Shown: in pieces, positions 24,383-34,531 of the stretch
How positions within the stretch are numbered: position 1 is the stretch's first letter
Layout: each line of letters starts with the position of its first letter
Assembly (NCBI GenBank): GCA_026874595.1
Contig: CM049318.1
Location: 43,752,456-43,816,455 of the forward strand
DNA from: Sipunculus nudus
Taxonomy: Eukaryota > Annelida > Sipuncula > Golfingiida > Sipunculidae
Reading direction: 5' to 3'
Length of the DNA stretch: 64,000 nt
The notes under the pieces: model-generated
What the model was told of the DNA's origin: nothing
The model's input: only the letters and a program-made list of their open reading frames with translations
Databases searched by the model: none
Program-made: the position numbers and the translations under genes

Positions 24383-27300
24383 ATGTGGGGTGCCGGTGTA
24401 AGGAAAAAGCGTTGTTTAGACTCAGACAGTGATAATAGTGTAGCTTCTCCTCCTACTCCCAGGTTTGTGTGTGAAACGTGCGGTGAGACATTTAGTACCA
24501 TACCTGACGGAATGTTACACAGTTGGAGTCATTTACCAAATGCTCCAGACGGTTTTCACAGTTTTATGAAAGCCTATAAGAAAGCTATTTACCAGGAATT
24601 TGGTCCTCGGTACAGTGACCCTGACTTGGCCGCACAAAAAAGTTACTGTCCTCCTGTGAAAAAAGGGCGCAGTCAGGATTCATCCTGCCACACTTATAAT
24701 TTCTCTTTGGCATTTGATCAGGAAATTTCCCCCGATTTAATTCGTGAACATTTGTCGCATATTTACAGGGATATGGGCACAGCTTTCAAAGTCCAAATTG
24801 GAATTGGGAGGGTACTCCAATTTAAATTGAATAAAGACTTTAAGTATTTTCGCGCGGAGCACCCTGTGTCAGAAAAAATTTTAAAAGACGATGAAAATAA
24901 AGATGAAATGCCTCACCGCATCTCAAACCGTCAAGATATCGAGAGTGTCGTTGAGAGTATGTTCGCCAATGACATTCCCGATATGTTGATGACACGCGAT
25001 GATACCGCATGGGAATTGATAGCCCCGGTTAACGTTCGGTATTACACGTTTGATTTAGGATATAATTTAGGTCATTTGAATACAGATCAATTAAATTACC
25101 CGCCGAACTTTTACAGTCCCGTTCAATATTCACAAATTCTAAAGTCAAACAGAAAACAGTTACTGATAACCTCTGTTTTTTCCGTGCACTGGCCGCTTGT
25201 CACATCCGAAAACATACAAAAGGTGCATTGGGGAATAAATCTTTTGAAATTGAAAAAGTCGCCAAAAAATTATTTGTGTGGTGGGAGAAAAGGGAAGACA
25301 GAAAATGGGAGGGTGTAAATATTTTAGGGTGTAGGGAAACTGTGTTTCATCCAGCACACTCGGCTATACCCGTGAATGTTTTGGTAGATGTATTTCCGGG
25401 GATTCAGTTGTCAGATTTTCCTTTGTTAGAAGAAATATTTCAAATTAATATTGATGATTACCGACGTGAAATTTTGGACCCCAATACCAATAAAACACTT
25501 CGTACAAAGCACACTTTGCAAGCCGTACATGTATATAAAGGTCTCACTTCTTATCCTAATAGTTTAAAGTTAGATTTATACTGTAAAGGTGAACAATTGA
25601 CAGAGGATTGTGTAATTCAGGGACATTTGTCTTGGATTTGTAAATTTGATGGTCACGTAGGTTCATATAAATGTTGCGTATGCGGCAGACATTTCAGCCA
25701 ACCTGGTAATTTATCACGTCATGAGTCTCACTGTGACGGGGATCTATGTCCCAAGTATAAGTTTGTGGGAGGGTTCAATAAGTTATATGATACTATATGG
25801 GACAAACTTTTAACCTATGGGGTGGGTGTGGAATCTGGCGAGAAAATGTACAAAGATTTTATTGTTTATGACTTTGAATCTATATTGGAAACAGACCACG
25901 ACATGACCGACACGGACAAGACGCGATACACATCCGTGCACCGCCCAGTTTCTTTCAGTGTGACCTCTACACTGGACGATGAGGTAGTGCACGTTTGTGA
26001 CACGGACCCAGAACGTTTAATTGCAAAGTTCATTCAGACCTTAATGAATATACGGAAGGGGTTAAAAAAACGCATTGAACGTAAATTTTATTATGATACA
26101 GCAGCCATGAAAACCAGAGCTGAAAATGCTACGGTTAAAATTCAGGAATGTTATAAATTGAGGGAAGAACAAGGAGGTAGATTGAAGGGGGATATGATTT
26201 TGTATGCTAAGCGTGGGGAGCAGTGGAATAAACACGTATGGAAAACGTTTGGTTCTTTCAGGAATTATAAATCTGAGATACCTGTTTTAGGTTATAATTC
26301 CTCAAAATATGATTTTAACCTTACCAAGACCTATTTGTTGCCTGGTTTACATAAATTATTGCAGGAAGAAGGTGAAATTGATCGGGATTTAGAAACTATC
26401 AAGCAGGGTAGTGCCTATACAAAAGTTACAGTTCCAGGTCTTTTCCGTTTCTTAGATATGTATAAATTCCAATCAACGGGTACTAGTTTAGCTAAATTCA
26501 TGAAGGCCCATGGGGTCAAAGAGGAAAAAGGTTTTTATCGGAGCTCTTGAAATCAAAGCTCGCGTCCCCGAACATTTGGAGCACTACTTCGGTGAGATGT
26601 ATCCCTTTTTTATGACGGTAGACATAGAAGCGAAACATGTGGGAGAACACATGTTCCGTTACATGGAAAAGAACAATTATCCCACCAACACTAAAACTCG
26701 TTCGTTGGTGGGCGGTATGAAAGTGGACAAAGTCTTGCTATCTTCTGATTATCTGAGGTGGTTGATGGGAAAGGGTGTGATGGTGGAGTATGTGTATCAG
26801 GCCTAAGAATGGGTGGGTGACAAAATACTTAAAACATTTGTAGACAGTGTAGCGTCGGCTAGACGAGAGGCGGCCGCCGACCCGGACAAGCAGTGTGAAG
26901 CCAACACTCAAAAGCTGATCATAAACGCAGCGTACGGGGCCACCCTTATGAACAAGCGCAAACACCGCAAAATCGAATATGTCCAGGGGGATGCCAGTGT
27001 GAATGAGATGCACAACGACGCACGTTTCCGCCAGTCGTGTGTCGTGGCAGATGAGAAAAAAGACCCGTTGACGGGACAGGTCGAGCGTGAAAGGATGTAT
27101 GAAGTCGAAATGGCTCCCCATTCTTTACCTTTTGATGTACCTAAACAGTTGGGATTTTTTATTTTGCAAACAGCCAAATTGCGTATGCTTCAATTTTATT
27201 ATGATTGTGTTGATAAATATTTGGGTCGGGACAAGTTTGAACTGGGGGAAATGGACACTGATTCATTGTATTTTTCTGTGGGTTTTGATTTACATCCCGA

Positions 27301-28015
27301 TTTTGATTAGTGTCGACCCAACACGTGGCTTGACATATTTAGCAGTTGGCACCCTCTTTTGTCACAGGTTAAACCTGAATTACAATGTGAATTTAAATCT
27401 CATTTATTTCAGCATTGCTTTGATGATTGGGAACCTGATTTCAATGTTGTATTTTTCCCACGTCAGTGTTGTCAGAAGCATTACGAATATGATCAGAAAA
27501 CACCAGGCCTGTTTAAATTGGAATGTGTTGGAGACCGCTTAATTGCTCTGTGTTCTAAGTCTTATTGTTTGCATGTGTCGGGTGGGCTACAGAAAAGTGC
27601 CTTGAAAGGGGTGAATAAACATTTAGTAAAATCTGCTTGGGACACCATGAAAGAAACATTACAAACTGGAATGGGTAAAAATGTCAAGAACAAAGGTATT
27701 AAAATGGTAAACGGTAGAATGGTGACATATGAACAAGAGAAAAAAGGGTTTTCTTATCTGTATAAAAAGCGGGTCGTGTGTGAAGACGGCATTCACACCG
27801 AACCTTTAAATATAACTTTGAAACCAGCTCTCAAGAATTATACTTTGATACAACCTAGAGGTAAAGTGGTAAAACCAAAAGTAAAAACAGTCACAGTACA
27901 AAGTAAAGATATACTTAGAAAGAGGTTAGAAATTTCTCATTTTGGTGGGTTTACACAAGAAGAATCAGATGATGTTAGGAGGAAAATGGGATTATTAGGG
28001 GATGATGATGCATAA
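24383..28015 (+). pseudogene. polB: Protein-primed-type DNA polymerase B, broken
   Basis: It would replicate the viral genome, using a protein primer in this family. The order is: N-terminal Zn-like region (CETCGETF), the Polinton PolB signature DNLCFFRALAACH, a C2H2 segment (CCVCGRHFSQ..H..HC), exonuclease motif I YDFES, motif II GYNSSKYDFNL, then palm motif B KLIINAAYG and motif C MDTDSLYF. Breaks: a frame change near 25125-25150; loss of the segment between the KGFY motif and ALEIK near 26535, which removes exo III and palm motif A; an in-frame TAA at 26804-26806; an in-frame TAG at 27308-27310. The rest is well conserved, so inactivation seems recent. Family assignment is firm; activity is not expected. 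Confidence 0.9.
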
Positions 28016-28093
28016 AGGGGATAGGGATGGGTATGAAGACGATGATGATGATTATCATAACGATGATCGATATATATATATTGTAACTATATG

Positions 28094-28202
28094 AGTGTAA
28101 CAGTCAAATAGACAGGATGTTTTTGTTTTATTTTGTACATCAAACTGTGCATATTTTCCATATTGTACTGTTAGGCAGTAAATTTCAACTGTAAACAAGA
28201 GT

Positions 28203-28253
<51 letters not shown>

Positions 28254-28389
28254 AAAAACAAGTGTTACAGTCAAATGAATGGTACATGTTTTTTTATTTT
28301 GTACACTTAAACTGTGCATATTTTCCATACTGTACTGTTAAGCAGACCTTATTAAACGTTATCGTCTAGTTCAACTGTAAACAAGAGTT
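28094..28389 (+). repeat. Duplicated upstream region of the ATPase gene, split by a TA microsatellite
   Basis: A segment of about 110-130 bp (agtgtwacagtcaaa ... aactgtaaacaagagtt) occurs at 28094-28203 and 28261-28389. Between them is a (TA)n run, 28204-28247. The second copy has an insertion, attaaacgttatcgtctag. Being directly upstream of the ATPase ATG, it may be a doubled promoter (inference). Confidence 0.75.
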
Positions 28390-28406
28390 CGTGTTTTTTC
28401 CTCAAC

Positions 28407-29186
28407 ATGGTTGAACCAATAGAAAATATGGTGAATGTGATGAAGCGTGATGAGGAAGAATATGAAACAGAGGAGATTAAACGAATGGTTGAAAGGATAA
28501 TGAATGACGCTGGGCTGAGGAAAGAGTTGTTGGAATGTGTGAAATCCGTTCAAACCTATGGGTCTGAAAACGATTATAGGTTTAACCACCCCTGCAACCA
28601 CATGATCGTAGGTCCCTCTGGTGCTGGTAAGACCACTTTAGTGAAAAATGTTTTGGATATTGGTTGGTTTAAAGAGCCTATGGAGCAAGTCATCCTTTTG
28701 TATAATAATGAACAACCCATATATGATCAGATGAAAATTGATGAGAAATTGAAAGGTCTGACTTTACAAAACGAAGAGTTGTTGAAAAAACTTCTTAACC
28801 ATACAGAATTCAGTGACGGTGTTAACCCTAAAAGGACTTTGATCATAGTCGATGATTTAATGAACGAAGTGAATTCTTTCCCTTTTATGTCTGATTTGTT
28901 TCTACGTACGGGACATCATTCTAATTATACTGTTTTTATGTTGACACAAAATTTATACGGACATGGGAAACAAGGAAGGAGCATACGTTTGAATGCTCAT
29001 TATTATCATTTATTCAAAAATCCTGTAGACACGCGTCAGTATAAGATGTTAGGAGCCCAAATGAATATGAAAGATAAGTTTGATAAAGCTATATCCGAGT
29101 TGGGCCCCAATGTATTTTTCACTGTCAATACCACTCAAAATTCTAATGGTCATATCACGTTCGGTATACCCCCACAAAGGTACTAA
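28407..29186 (+). CDS. FtsK/HerA-like genome-packaging ATPase
   Basis: This is the viral motor that pumps DNA into the capsid in Polinton/adintovirus-like viruses (A32-like family). Of 259 aa, residues about 70-80 hold the Walker A loop GPSGAGKTTLVKN, and RTLIIVDDLMNE is Walker B with the acidic pair. Further on, FMLTQNLYGHGKQGRS fits the sensor/arginine-finger region of the family. The N-terminal 60 residues are charged and helical. The ATG at 28407 is the only sensible start and the ORF is intact, in contrast to the neighbouring polymerase and integrase. A duplicated upstream region may control it. Confidence 0.9.
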   Translation: MVEPIENMVNVMKRDEEEYETEEIKRMVERIMNDAGLRKELLECVKSVQTYGSENDYRFNHPCNHMIVGPSGAGKTTLVKNVLDIGWFKEPMEQVILLYNNEQPIYDQMKIDEKLKGLTLQNEELLKKLLNHTEFSDGVNPKRTLIIVDDLMNEVNSFPFMSDLFLRTGHHSNYTVFMLTQNLYGHGKQGRSIRLNAHYYHLFKNPVDTRQYKMLGAQMNMKDKFDKAISELGPNVFFTVNTTQNSNGHITFGIPPQRY

Positions 29187-29254
29187 AGTAGTACTAAATG
29201 CTGTGGCTTACATCGAGTAAACATCTGAGATTGAGTAAAGCCTTTTTAGCAACC

Positions 29255-29881
29255 ATGTCCTTCGTAGAAACGTACGTGAAAGAATACATGCCTTACAGTT
29301 CGTACGCCTCTCGTATATTACAAGGGGTGGACGAAAAGGGTAATGTACACAAAAGAAAGATACGTAAAGTAGCGGCTGGGGCTGGTACGGAATTTCTCGA
29401 TTCTTTTACCTGGGAAGCCGAAAAAATATTGTATGAAGAATATCCCATGACCCCTAAAGAGAAACGAAAATTCACCCGTGTAAAAAAACATTTAGTAAAT
29501 ATGGGATCGAGAGGAGCTAGTAAAGCCAAACGCCGTGTAACGGCGAAGAAATACATAGCCGAAATGGGACCAAAAATATTAAAGTTTGTGGACAGTAAAG
29601 TACCCTTAGTGGACGTTCCTTTTTTTACTCCTAAAACCAACGCCGCCCTTAAGAAATCTAGGGAGAAAACCCTTAAGAAAAAAGAGCCCGTAACACCTGA
29701 GAGTGAGGAAGAGATCACGGACGAGGAGCAAGATGACGCAGACGACTATCCCAGCTACAGTGATGAAGAAGCTGGAGGAGGTGTTGACTCGCCTGTCGGA
29801 GCAAGCTCCGATTCCGGACCCGGTGACGCAGCAGTACAATCAGAACAAACAGAAAATGACGAAATTGATAGAGAAAACTAA
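29255..29881 (+). CDS. Unknown viral protein with acidic C-terminus
   Basis: The start chosen is ATG 29255 (accATGt, MSFVETYVKEYMPYSS). An in-frame ATG at 29198 would add 19 residues. The N-terminal two thirds are basic (KSREKTLKKKEP; RRVTAKKYIAEMG). The last third is strongly acidic and Ser/Gly/Asp-rich (ESEEEITDEEQDDADD). The end overlaps the next ORF in another frame by about 150 bases. It lies between ATPase and integrase. No family is recognised; a structural or assembly role is only a guess from position. Confidence 0.6.
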   Translation: MSFVETYVKEYMPYSSYASRILQGVDEKGNVHKRKIRKVAAGAGTEFLDSFTWEAEKILYEEYPMTPKEKRKFTRVKKHLVNMGSRGASKAKRRVTAKKYIAEMGPKILKFVDSKVPLVDVPFFTPKTNAALKKSREKTLKKKEPVTPESEEEITDEEQDDADDYPSYSDEEAGGGVDSPVGASSDSGPGDAAVQSEQTENDEIDREN

Positions 29882-30260
29882 AAACCCGAAAGCCATTACC
29901 AGTCGTATTCAACTCATGCAACTTATGCAAGACAACGCTAAACTATACAGACAGCATCACGGTAGTATGAACCCGTACGCAGCTTCTGGAGTCAGCACTA
30001 GCCCTTCACCAGCACTGACTCGCAGTGGTTTGCGCATACCGAACACTACTGGGGCTAGTCCTTATTTGCCTACACCGCGCAGAAGAATATCCCCCAGGTC
30101 TCCTGAAGATACGGATGTTTATGCCCCACCCATTATGTACACGGAAGATCAAGACGAGTTTCAGACACCCCGCAGTAGTAGGGATAGCATGAGAAGGAGA
30201 AGGAGAAGAAGGCAACGAGAAACTTCTGGCATAGGCCGTTCTCTGTCGGACGGTGATTAG
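29733..30260 (+). CDS. Unknown viral protein, coiled N-terminus, Arg-rich C-terminus
   Basis: The start is taken at ATG 29733. Residues about 5-60 look helical (KKLEEVLTRLSE; TSRIQLMQLMQDNAKLYRQ), followed by a Pro/Ser-rich part and a basic block of consecutive arginines near the end. The TAG at 30258 is followed in the same frame by about 40 open codons to TGA at 30378-30380, so this stop may be a nonsense mutation. It overlaps the preceding ORF by 149 bases in a different frame; either both are expressed or a frameshift split one gene. Confidence 0.5.
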   Translation: MTQTTIPATVMKKLEEVLTRLSEQAPIPDPVTQQYNQNKQKMTKLIEKTKNPKAITSRIQLMQLMQDNAKLYRQHHGSMNPYAASGVSTSPSPALTRSGLRIPNTTGASPYLPTPRRRISPRSPEDTDVYAPPIMYTEDQDEFQTPRSSRDSMRRRRRRRQRETSGIGRSLSDGD

Positions 30261-30383
30261 ACGGACATTTTCGTGGACTTGATAAACAGGCGTGACAGGA
30301 GATCGCTACAAAATGTGATCAACGGGTTACACGATAGGTTAGGTGAAGTGTTGGCCTCTAGTGCCGGTACACCCCTATGAACC

Positions 30384-30875
30384 ATGAAAAGGCGTTTAGA
30401 GAAGAAAAGGGTCATTCCTGCCCAACCCCAATCTAAGAAAAGGAAAAAATCTCCGGAAGAACAGAAAAGGTATGATATTCTGTACGATGTGGCTAAACAT
30501 CCTGATACGGCTTTCACCGGCAACAAGAAAAGAATCCTAGAGAAATTACAGGCCATATACTCCGGGAAAAGTAAAAAAGAGAGGTTGAAACATGCGGAAA
30601 ATTATCTCATTCAACAAAAATCTTTCATGTTACACGCGCCAGCCCCTGCGGGTAAAGGTAAGTTTGAGCGCATGCGCACAGTGGTGGGTGGCGTCGACGA
30701 GCAATGGCAATCAGATCTGATAGATATGAGACAGCACACTAGAAACAACAAAGGTTACACATTCATTTTAAATTGTATAGATGTGTTTTCTAGGATGATT
30801 TTTACACGCCCTTTAAAAACAAAGGTGACGTGGGGGAAGGGTGGCACGTATTACAGTACCCTGCTTCCAACATGA
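30384..30875 (+). pseudogene. int: Retroviral-like (Polinton) integrase, truncated
   Basis: Polinton integrases insert the element with DD35E chemistry. The N-terminal part is intact: a Lys-rich start, a helical region (KNAENYLIQQ-type fold, here HAENYLIQQKSF) and the first core strand WQSDLIDM, in which D is the first catalytic residue, then GYTFILNCIDVFSR and FTRPLKTK. After PLKTK (about 30822) the frame runs into unrelated codons and stops at 30873. The second Asp, the Glu and the C-terminal domain are absent anywhere downstream. The break sits against the next structural gene, so a deletion joined them. Not expected to be active. Confidence 0.85.
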
Positions 30876-31786
30876 AAATCTATACCTGTTATGCTTCAGA
30901 CCCTGTGCGTATTCGAATACCTTTCAAAGAAACACCTGACAGTGGGTTCAAATGGTTGTTAGTCCAATATATGAGTTGGGCGTTTAGTGCAGGTCTTTGG
31001 GAGCAAACACCCAAACATCCTTTCCTGACATTGGGTAGAGGTTTACCTGGCGGTATGTGGTGTAAAATCGGTAGAATACGGTTTCGTCTGAGCATGACAC
31101 CTGGCGGGCACAATATCTCCGAGTACGATTACGCCACTCATATATCCCCCGTGCCAGGGTTTAATACCTCCCCTGACAACACCGACGCTCCTCACCACGC
31201 TTCCTATATGGTGATAAATGCGGACGAAAACATGATAAACCTTTTGGGTCTGGTGACACTTTTTCGACTGTTACAGTTGTACGAAGATCGAGGTGCTGTA
31301 GAATGGTACCTCAAGATACACGTACCCAGTGTCCTGCGCATCAGAGAGGGTGACGGTGTGTGGACTTCTCAGAAAGTGTGGGACGAGATGTTTTTGCGGC
31401 ACCAGGTGAACGCTACCACCCAGTCGGGACAGTTGGTGGAACAAAGTTTAGACTCTGCACGCGTGATGAACCTGAACCAGTTCGGGAACAAGATTCATGG
31501 ACCTAATAAGCAAGGCTATTATTTTGTGGATATTTTGCGCCCGGATTTCCATGTGCCAGAAGGTTACGACGTTCAAGATTCCTCTGAAATCGTACACAGC
31601 CAAGTGTTTGACGTACGCTACATCGAAAGCAGAAATTTCGATCACAGGTGGATGAGGGTAAAATTGCACAGAGGTTTAGCTGGCGAAGAAAGCGAAGACA
31701 CCTTGCGGTTGTTTGCTTCCCCTTCTGTGCTCCGAGCGGTAGGCGCGGATTCCAGGGACAACGTGGTAAACATGAATTTTTTTTAA
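30872..31786 (+). CDS. Viral protein of unknown function, likely virion component, 304 aa
   Basis: The start is ATG 30872 (MKIYTCYASDPVRIRI), overlapping the truncated integrase's TGA. The frame is also open upstream to the deletion junction, so the true N-terminus may have been lost. The protein is rich in aromatic and beta-type residues (WLLVQYMSWAF; EWYLKIHVPSVLRIREG; GYYFVDILRPDFHVPEG). No signal peptide. Its place at the head of the structural block and its composition fit a capsid-associated protein. No family is firmly recognised. Confidence 0.55.
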   Translation: MKIYTCYASDPVRIRIPFKETPDSGFKWLLVQYMSWAFSAGLWEQTPKHPFLTLGRGLPGGMWCKIGRIRFRLSMTPGGHNISEYDYATHISPVPGFNTSPDNTDAPHHASYMVINADENMINLLGLVTLFRLLQLYEDRGAVEWYLKIHVPSVLRIREGDGVWTSQKVWDEMFLRHQVNATTQSGQLVEQSLDSARVMNLNQFGNKIHGPNKQGYYFVDILRPDFHVPEGYDVQDSSEIVHSQVFDVRYIESRNFDHRWMRVKLHRGLAGEESEDTLRLFASPSVLRAVGADSRDNVVNMNFF

Positions 31787-31821
31787 ACTTAGAATACAAA
31801 CCCCTGCGCCCTCAACGCGAT

Positions 31822-32679
31822 ATGCGTAATATGACATTTAAGGTGGAAACTTTGTCGGGGGACCCGTACCCTTTTCACGACGGATCCCGCACCTTAATTC
31901 AAACCCACATACGCCCCAGAAAAAGAAAGAGGGAAGATTATTTTGTTTTGAATTGCTTGGTGCAGGAAGAAACGAAACTGTCTAAACCTAAAACGTTTGA
32001 GTTCATTGACCAGTGGGAAGTGGGATTGAACACGTTGACCTTGCCCGACAATTTTTATAACTTTCTCACAGATGAAATGAAGGTTTCTGTGTGGGACACC
32101 CAACAGGAACACCCCGTCCTCATCGAAACCTTAAACTTTCCTGAGGGGCGGTACAGCAACGTATCCTGTGTCTCCTATTTGAACAAATGGCTGAAAACAA
32201 GCACTGTGGGCAACAACGGTTGCAAAGCGGAACTAAATGCCAGTGGTCGTTTGGAACTGCGGTTCACGAAATCCAACACGCGTCAGCTCAGGTTTAACGA
32301 AGAACTCTCCCAAGTGTTAGGGTTCCCACAATTCTTTGTGACCACAAGCGAGAGGGATTACACCTCTCAGGAAATCGTAAACACATTGAGAGGTTTTGAA
32401 ACTTTGTTCGTGTACGAGCAAAGCATTCTAAAGGAACAGATGGTAGGCAACACGTTCAGTCGTCTTTTAAAGGCAGTCGTTCCTTCCAGCGCACAACAGG
32501 TCGGTACGGTATGGTTGTATTTCCAAGTACCAAATGTGACGTTTGTTCCAATCATTTCGATTGACAAACTGACCAGCCTTAATTTGCAAATCCGTGACGC
32601 GTTGGGACGTTTGCTGGTGTTCCCACCTCTTTCCGCATTGAAATCGACCGCCTCTTTAATATTTCAACTCAAGGGATGA
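31822..32679 (+). CDS. Polinton-type minor virion protein (QWEVGL family)
   Basis: The start chosen is ATG 31822; the longer open frame uses no ATG. Of 285 aa, FEFIDQWEVGLNTLTLP matches the W-E-V-G/A-L motif common in Polinton virion proteins. The C-terminus LTSLNLQIRDALGRLLVF, followed by a short beta-rich tail, also fits the family pattern (L-x-I-x-D-x-x-G). The protein may be a penton-like or minor-capsid jelly-roll protein; family membership is judged from motifs alone. The start overlaps nothing and the ORF is intact. The next gene starts 4 bases after its stop. Confidence 0.6.
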   Translation: MRNMTFKVETLSGDPYPFHDGSRTLIQTHIRPRKRKREDYFVLNCLVQEETKLSKPKTFEFIDQWEVGLNTLTLPDNFYNFLTDEMKVSVWDTQQEHPVLIETLNFPEGRYSNVSCVSYLNKWLKTSTVGNNGCKAELNASGRLELRFTKSNTRQLRFNEELSQVLGFPQFFVTTSERDYTSQEIVNTLRGFETLFVYEQSILKEQMVGNTFSRLLKAVVPSSAQQVGTVWLYFQVPNVTFVPIISIDKLTSLNLQIRDALGRLLVFPPLSALKSTASLIFQLKG

Positions 32680-32683
32680 AAGC

Positions 32684-33109
32684 ATGGCCTCAGTCGTTAC
32701 TGTGTACAGTTCGGTAGAGGCTGACGACGCCCTTAATAGTTTCCGTTTTAAATTTCCTATGCCTGTAGAAGCTCCAAACCATTGGGAACTGGAACTTTTA
32801 CAATTCGTAGCAGGACGTATCACGTGGCTGGAAGGTACACAAAACGTGGTGTACGTACGAGTTCCTGAGATGGGAGATAACCCACAACCGTCCGTAACCA
32901 TGCGGGATGTGTTGAATTACGTGTGCCTGCCCCGTGAAACCGATGAGCCAATGTACAACATTGAAATCGTACAACCTGTGGCCAAAAAATTAGCACCCAC
33001 ATGTTTAACACAACTCCACTTCAAACTCGTGGACAAGGACGGTTTTCTAATCCCCACAACAGCAGGTTCCCCAGCCACCATGCTGGTAGTGAGACTCACA
33101 CCTTTTTGA
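32684..33109 (+). CDS. Small virion protein related in pattern to its neighbour
   Basis: 141 aa from ATG 32684. The N-terminal WELELLQFVAGRI resembles the QWEVGL segment, and the C-terminus LHFKLVDKDGFLIPTT resembles the IRDALGRLLVF ending of the gene just upstream, so the two may share a fold or a duplication. Predicted beta-rich, no membrane segment. The 4-base spacing suggests co-expression. A capsid or penton role is inference. Confidence 0.55.
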   Translation: MASVVTVYSSVEADDALNSFRFKFPMPVEAPNHWELELLQFVAGRITWLEGTQNVVYVRVPEMGDNPQPSVTMRDVLNYVCLPRETDEPMYNIEIVQPVAKKLAPTCLTQLHFKLVDKDGFLIPTTAGSPATMLVVRLTPF

Positions 33110-33137
33110 GAACCAAACATGACCAGAACACAGCCAC

Positions 33138-33728
33138 ATGAAAGCAGTTTTCACCAAAGTATTGACAAAAATATATATAATGGAATATATCACGAAATGT
33201 CAGCAACGACCTAGCAAGCGCTCTGGCCCAGCTCTTCCCGGAGGGAAGAGGGGGCGAGGCAAACGTATCAGGAAAGGTACAAAAGCAGAATGTCTCTTGA
33301 TGACTACCAGGGCCCCGTACGCCGACAAATTGCCACAGCTGTTGCACAAATCCTCCGGCATGGTGAAAAAATTAGCTGACGAAATTAAAAACATGGAAAC
33401 TGTATCCGACATGATGTCCGTACTGACATTGCGCCCAGAACTGAACCAGTTGTTTGCGACAGAATTTGCCAAGTGTCGCGTGATGGAACTGCTGAGTAAA
33501 ATGCGAAAAATCAGCAAACAGGAAGATTTGAAGAAATTGCGTGACGAGTTGCTGAACGAACAGGACGCCTTTTTCCGCGCCGTGCTGTGTGACGGAGAAG
33601 AACTGGAAGCCCGTATGAAGGAATTGTATTCTTCAGCGGATGACACGGAAGAAGACACGGAGGAAGACAAGCAGGCTCGCCAAGACATTGATACCATAAA
33701 TGGAGGAGGACAGCAGGACAAAAATTGA
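33138..33728 (+). CDS. Unknown charged helical viral protein
   Basis: The frame begins at ATG 33138, with a second ATG at 33180 (MEYITKCQQ) that may be the real start since a TATATAA box (33172-33178) lies between them. The protein has a basic N-terminal stretch (GGKRGRGKRIRKGTK), a long helical middle (MELLSKMRKISKQEDLKKLRDE) and an acidic end (DDTEEDTEEDKQ). This charge layout suits a DNA- or core-associated virion protein. No family recognised. Confidence 0.55.
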   Translation: MKAVFTKVLTKIYIMEYITKCQQRPSKRSGPALPGGKRGRGKRIRKGTKAECLLMTTRAPYADKLPQLLHKSSGMVKKLADEIKNMETVSDMMSVLTLRPELNQLFATEFAKCRVMELLSKMRKISKQEDLKKLRDELLNEQDAFFRAVLCDGEELEARMKELYSSADDTEEDTEEDKQARQDIDTINGGGQQDKN

Positions 33729-33778
33729 CCATAAACCATCTGTAGGATCTGACATGAGGGGATAAATATACTTACATA

Positions 33779-34192
33779 ATGCCTTTCGGTTTCCCGAGGA
33801 GTCATTATTATTCAAAGGGGGTGGGGAAAAGCAGTTTCCCCACAAGGTACCCCGGTACCGTGGCGATGGTACAAAACATGAACCTCGCTGTCGCAAAAGA
33901 CAACGTGAAATACCAACAGGAGAGCAATGTGGCTCAAGCGGAAGCAGCCGGTGGCAAATTAACAAACGCTACCGTGACGCGTAAAGTGATAGACGCTCAC
34001 GCGCGTACGTCCCGCACATTTAACAAGTCTTCAGGTGGGAGGAGAACCACGGAGACAGTTATGGATAAAAGACAACCCGCCACCAAAAACCCTAGCCAAA
34101 CCGGGGTGGTACAGCCTACCATGGACCATATACCTATACGTAAAAAATTAAAGAAAAGAAAACCGAGAAAACAAAAGACTATATTTTATTAA
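33779..34192 (+). CDS. Unknown small basic viral protein, 137 aa
   Basis: The ATG 33779 follows an AT-rich block (gataaatatacttacata). The N-terminus is aromatic/Gly-rich (MPFGFPRSHYYSKG), the middle Ala/Asn/Thr-rich, and the C-terminus a Lys/Arg block (KKLKKRKPRKQKT). Intact ORF. Position between structural genes suggests a core or scaffold protein (inference). Confidence 0.55.
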   Translation: MPFGFPRSHYYSKGVGKSSFPTRYPGTVAMVQNMNLAVAKDNVKYQQESNVAQAEAAGGKLTNATVTRKVIDAHARTSRTFNKSSGGRRTTETVMDKRQPATKNPSQTGVVQPTMDHIPIRKKLKKRKPRKQKTIFY

Positions 34193-34246
34193 CCTACTTA
34201 TACAAAAAGTGTCTGTTTTTACAATGCCATCATCCAATTAAACAAC

Positions 34247-34426
34247 ATGGCAGGAAGAAGGCGTACCACATGTGCTCTCCGCCGCCGCCGTCGCCGCAGA
34301 GGTGGAAATGTGGTCAGGGGTAGGAGGTGGACACGCGGTAGAAGGAGGGGGGGCATGTTTCTAGGGAAAGTGGGTGGTATGATTGACAATGTATTAGGAG
34401 GGTTGTTGGGAGGACTTTTCAAATAA
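34247..34426 (+). CDS. Arg-rich core-like peptide, 59 aa
   Basis: A short ORF with ATG 34247 in acATGg context encodes a nearly pure Arg N-terminal half (seven Arg in a row) and a Gly/hydrophobic amphipathic tail (GGMIDNVLGGLLGGLFK). The layout resembles adenovirus pX/mu and the amphipathic end of protein VI in miniature. The gene ends in its own AATAAA (34422-34427), so a poly(A) site may follow directly. Confidence 0.6.
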   Translation: MAGRRRTTCALRRRRRRRGGNVVRGRRWTRGRRRGGMFLGKVGGMIDNVLGGLLGGLFK

Positions 34427-34531
34427 ACCCTGTATAGTTATTTTGAAAGGCAACGAAATCTTATTGCACTGAATATGTACTTTTCATATCTTATGGAATA
34501 AATGATTTGAATCTATATTACTTGTTTTGTC

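Noticed and set aside
33200..33805. 201-aa minus-strand ORF opposite the charged helical protein
   Set aside because: Antisense shadow of the plus-strand gene at 33138-33728; Ser-rich artefact of codon pattern.
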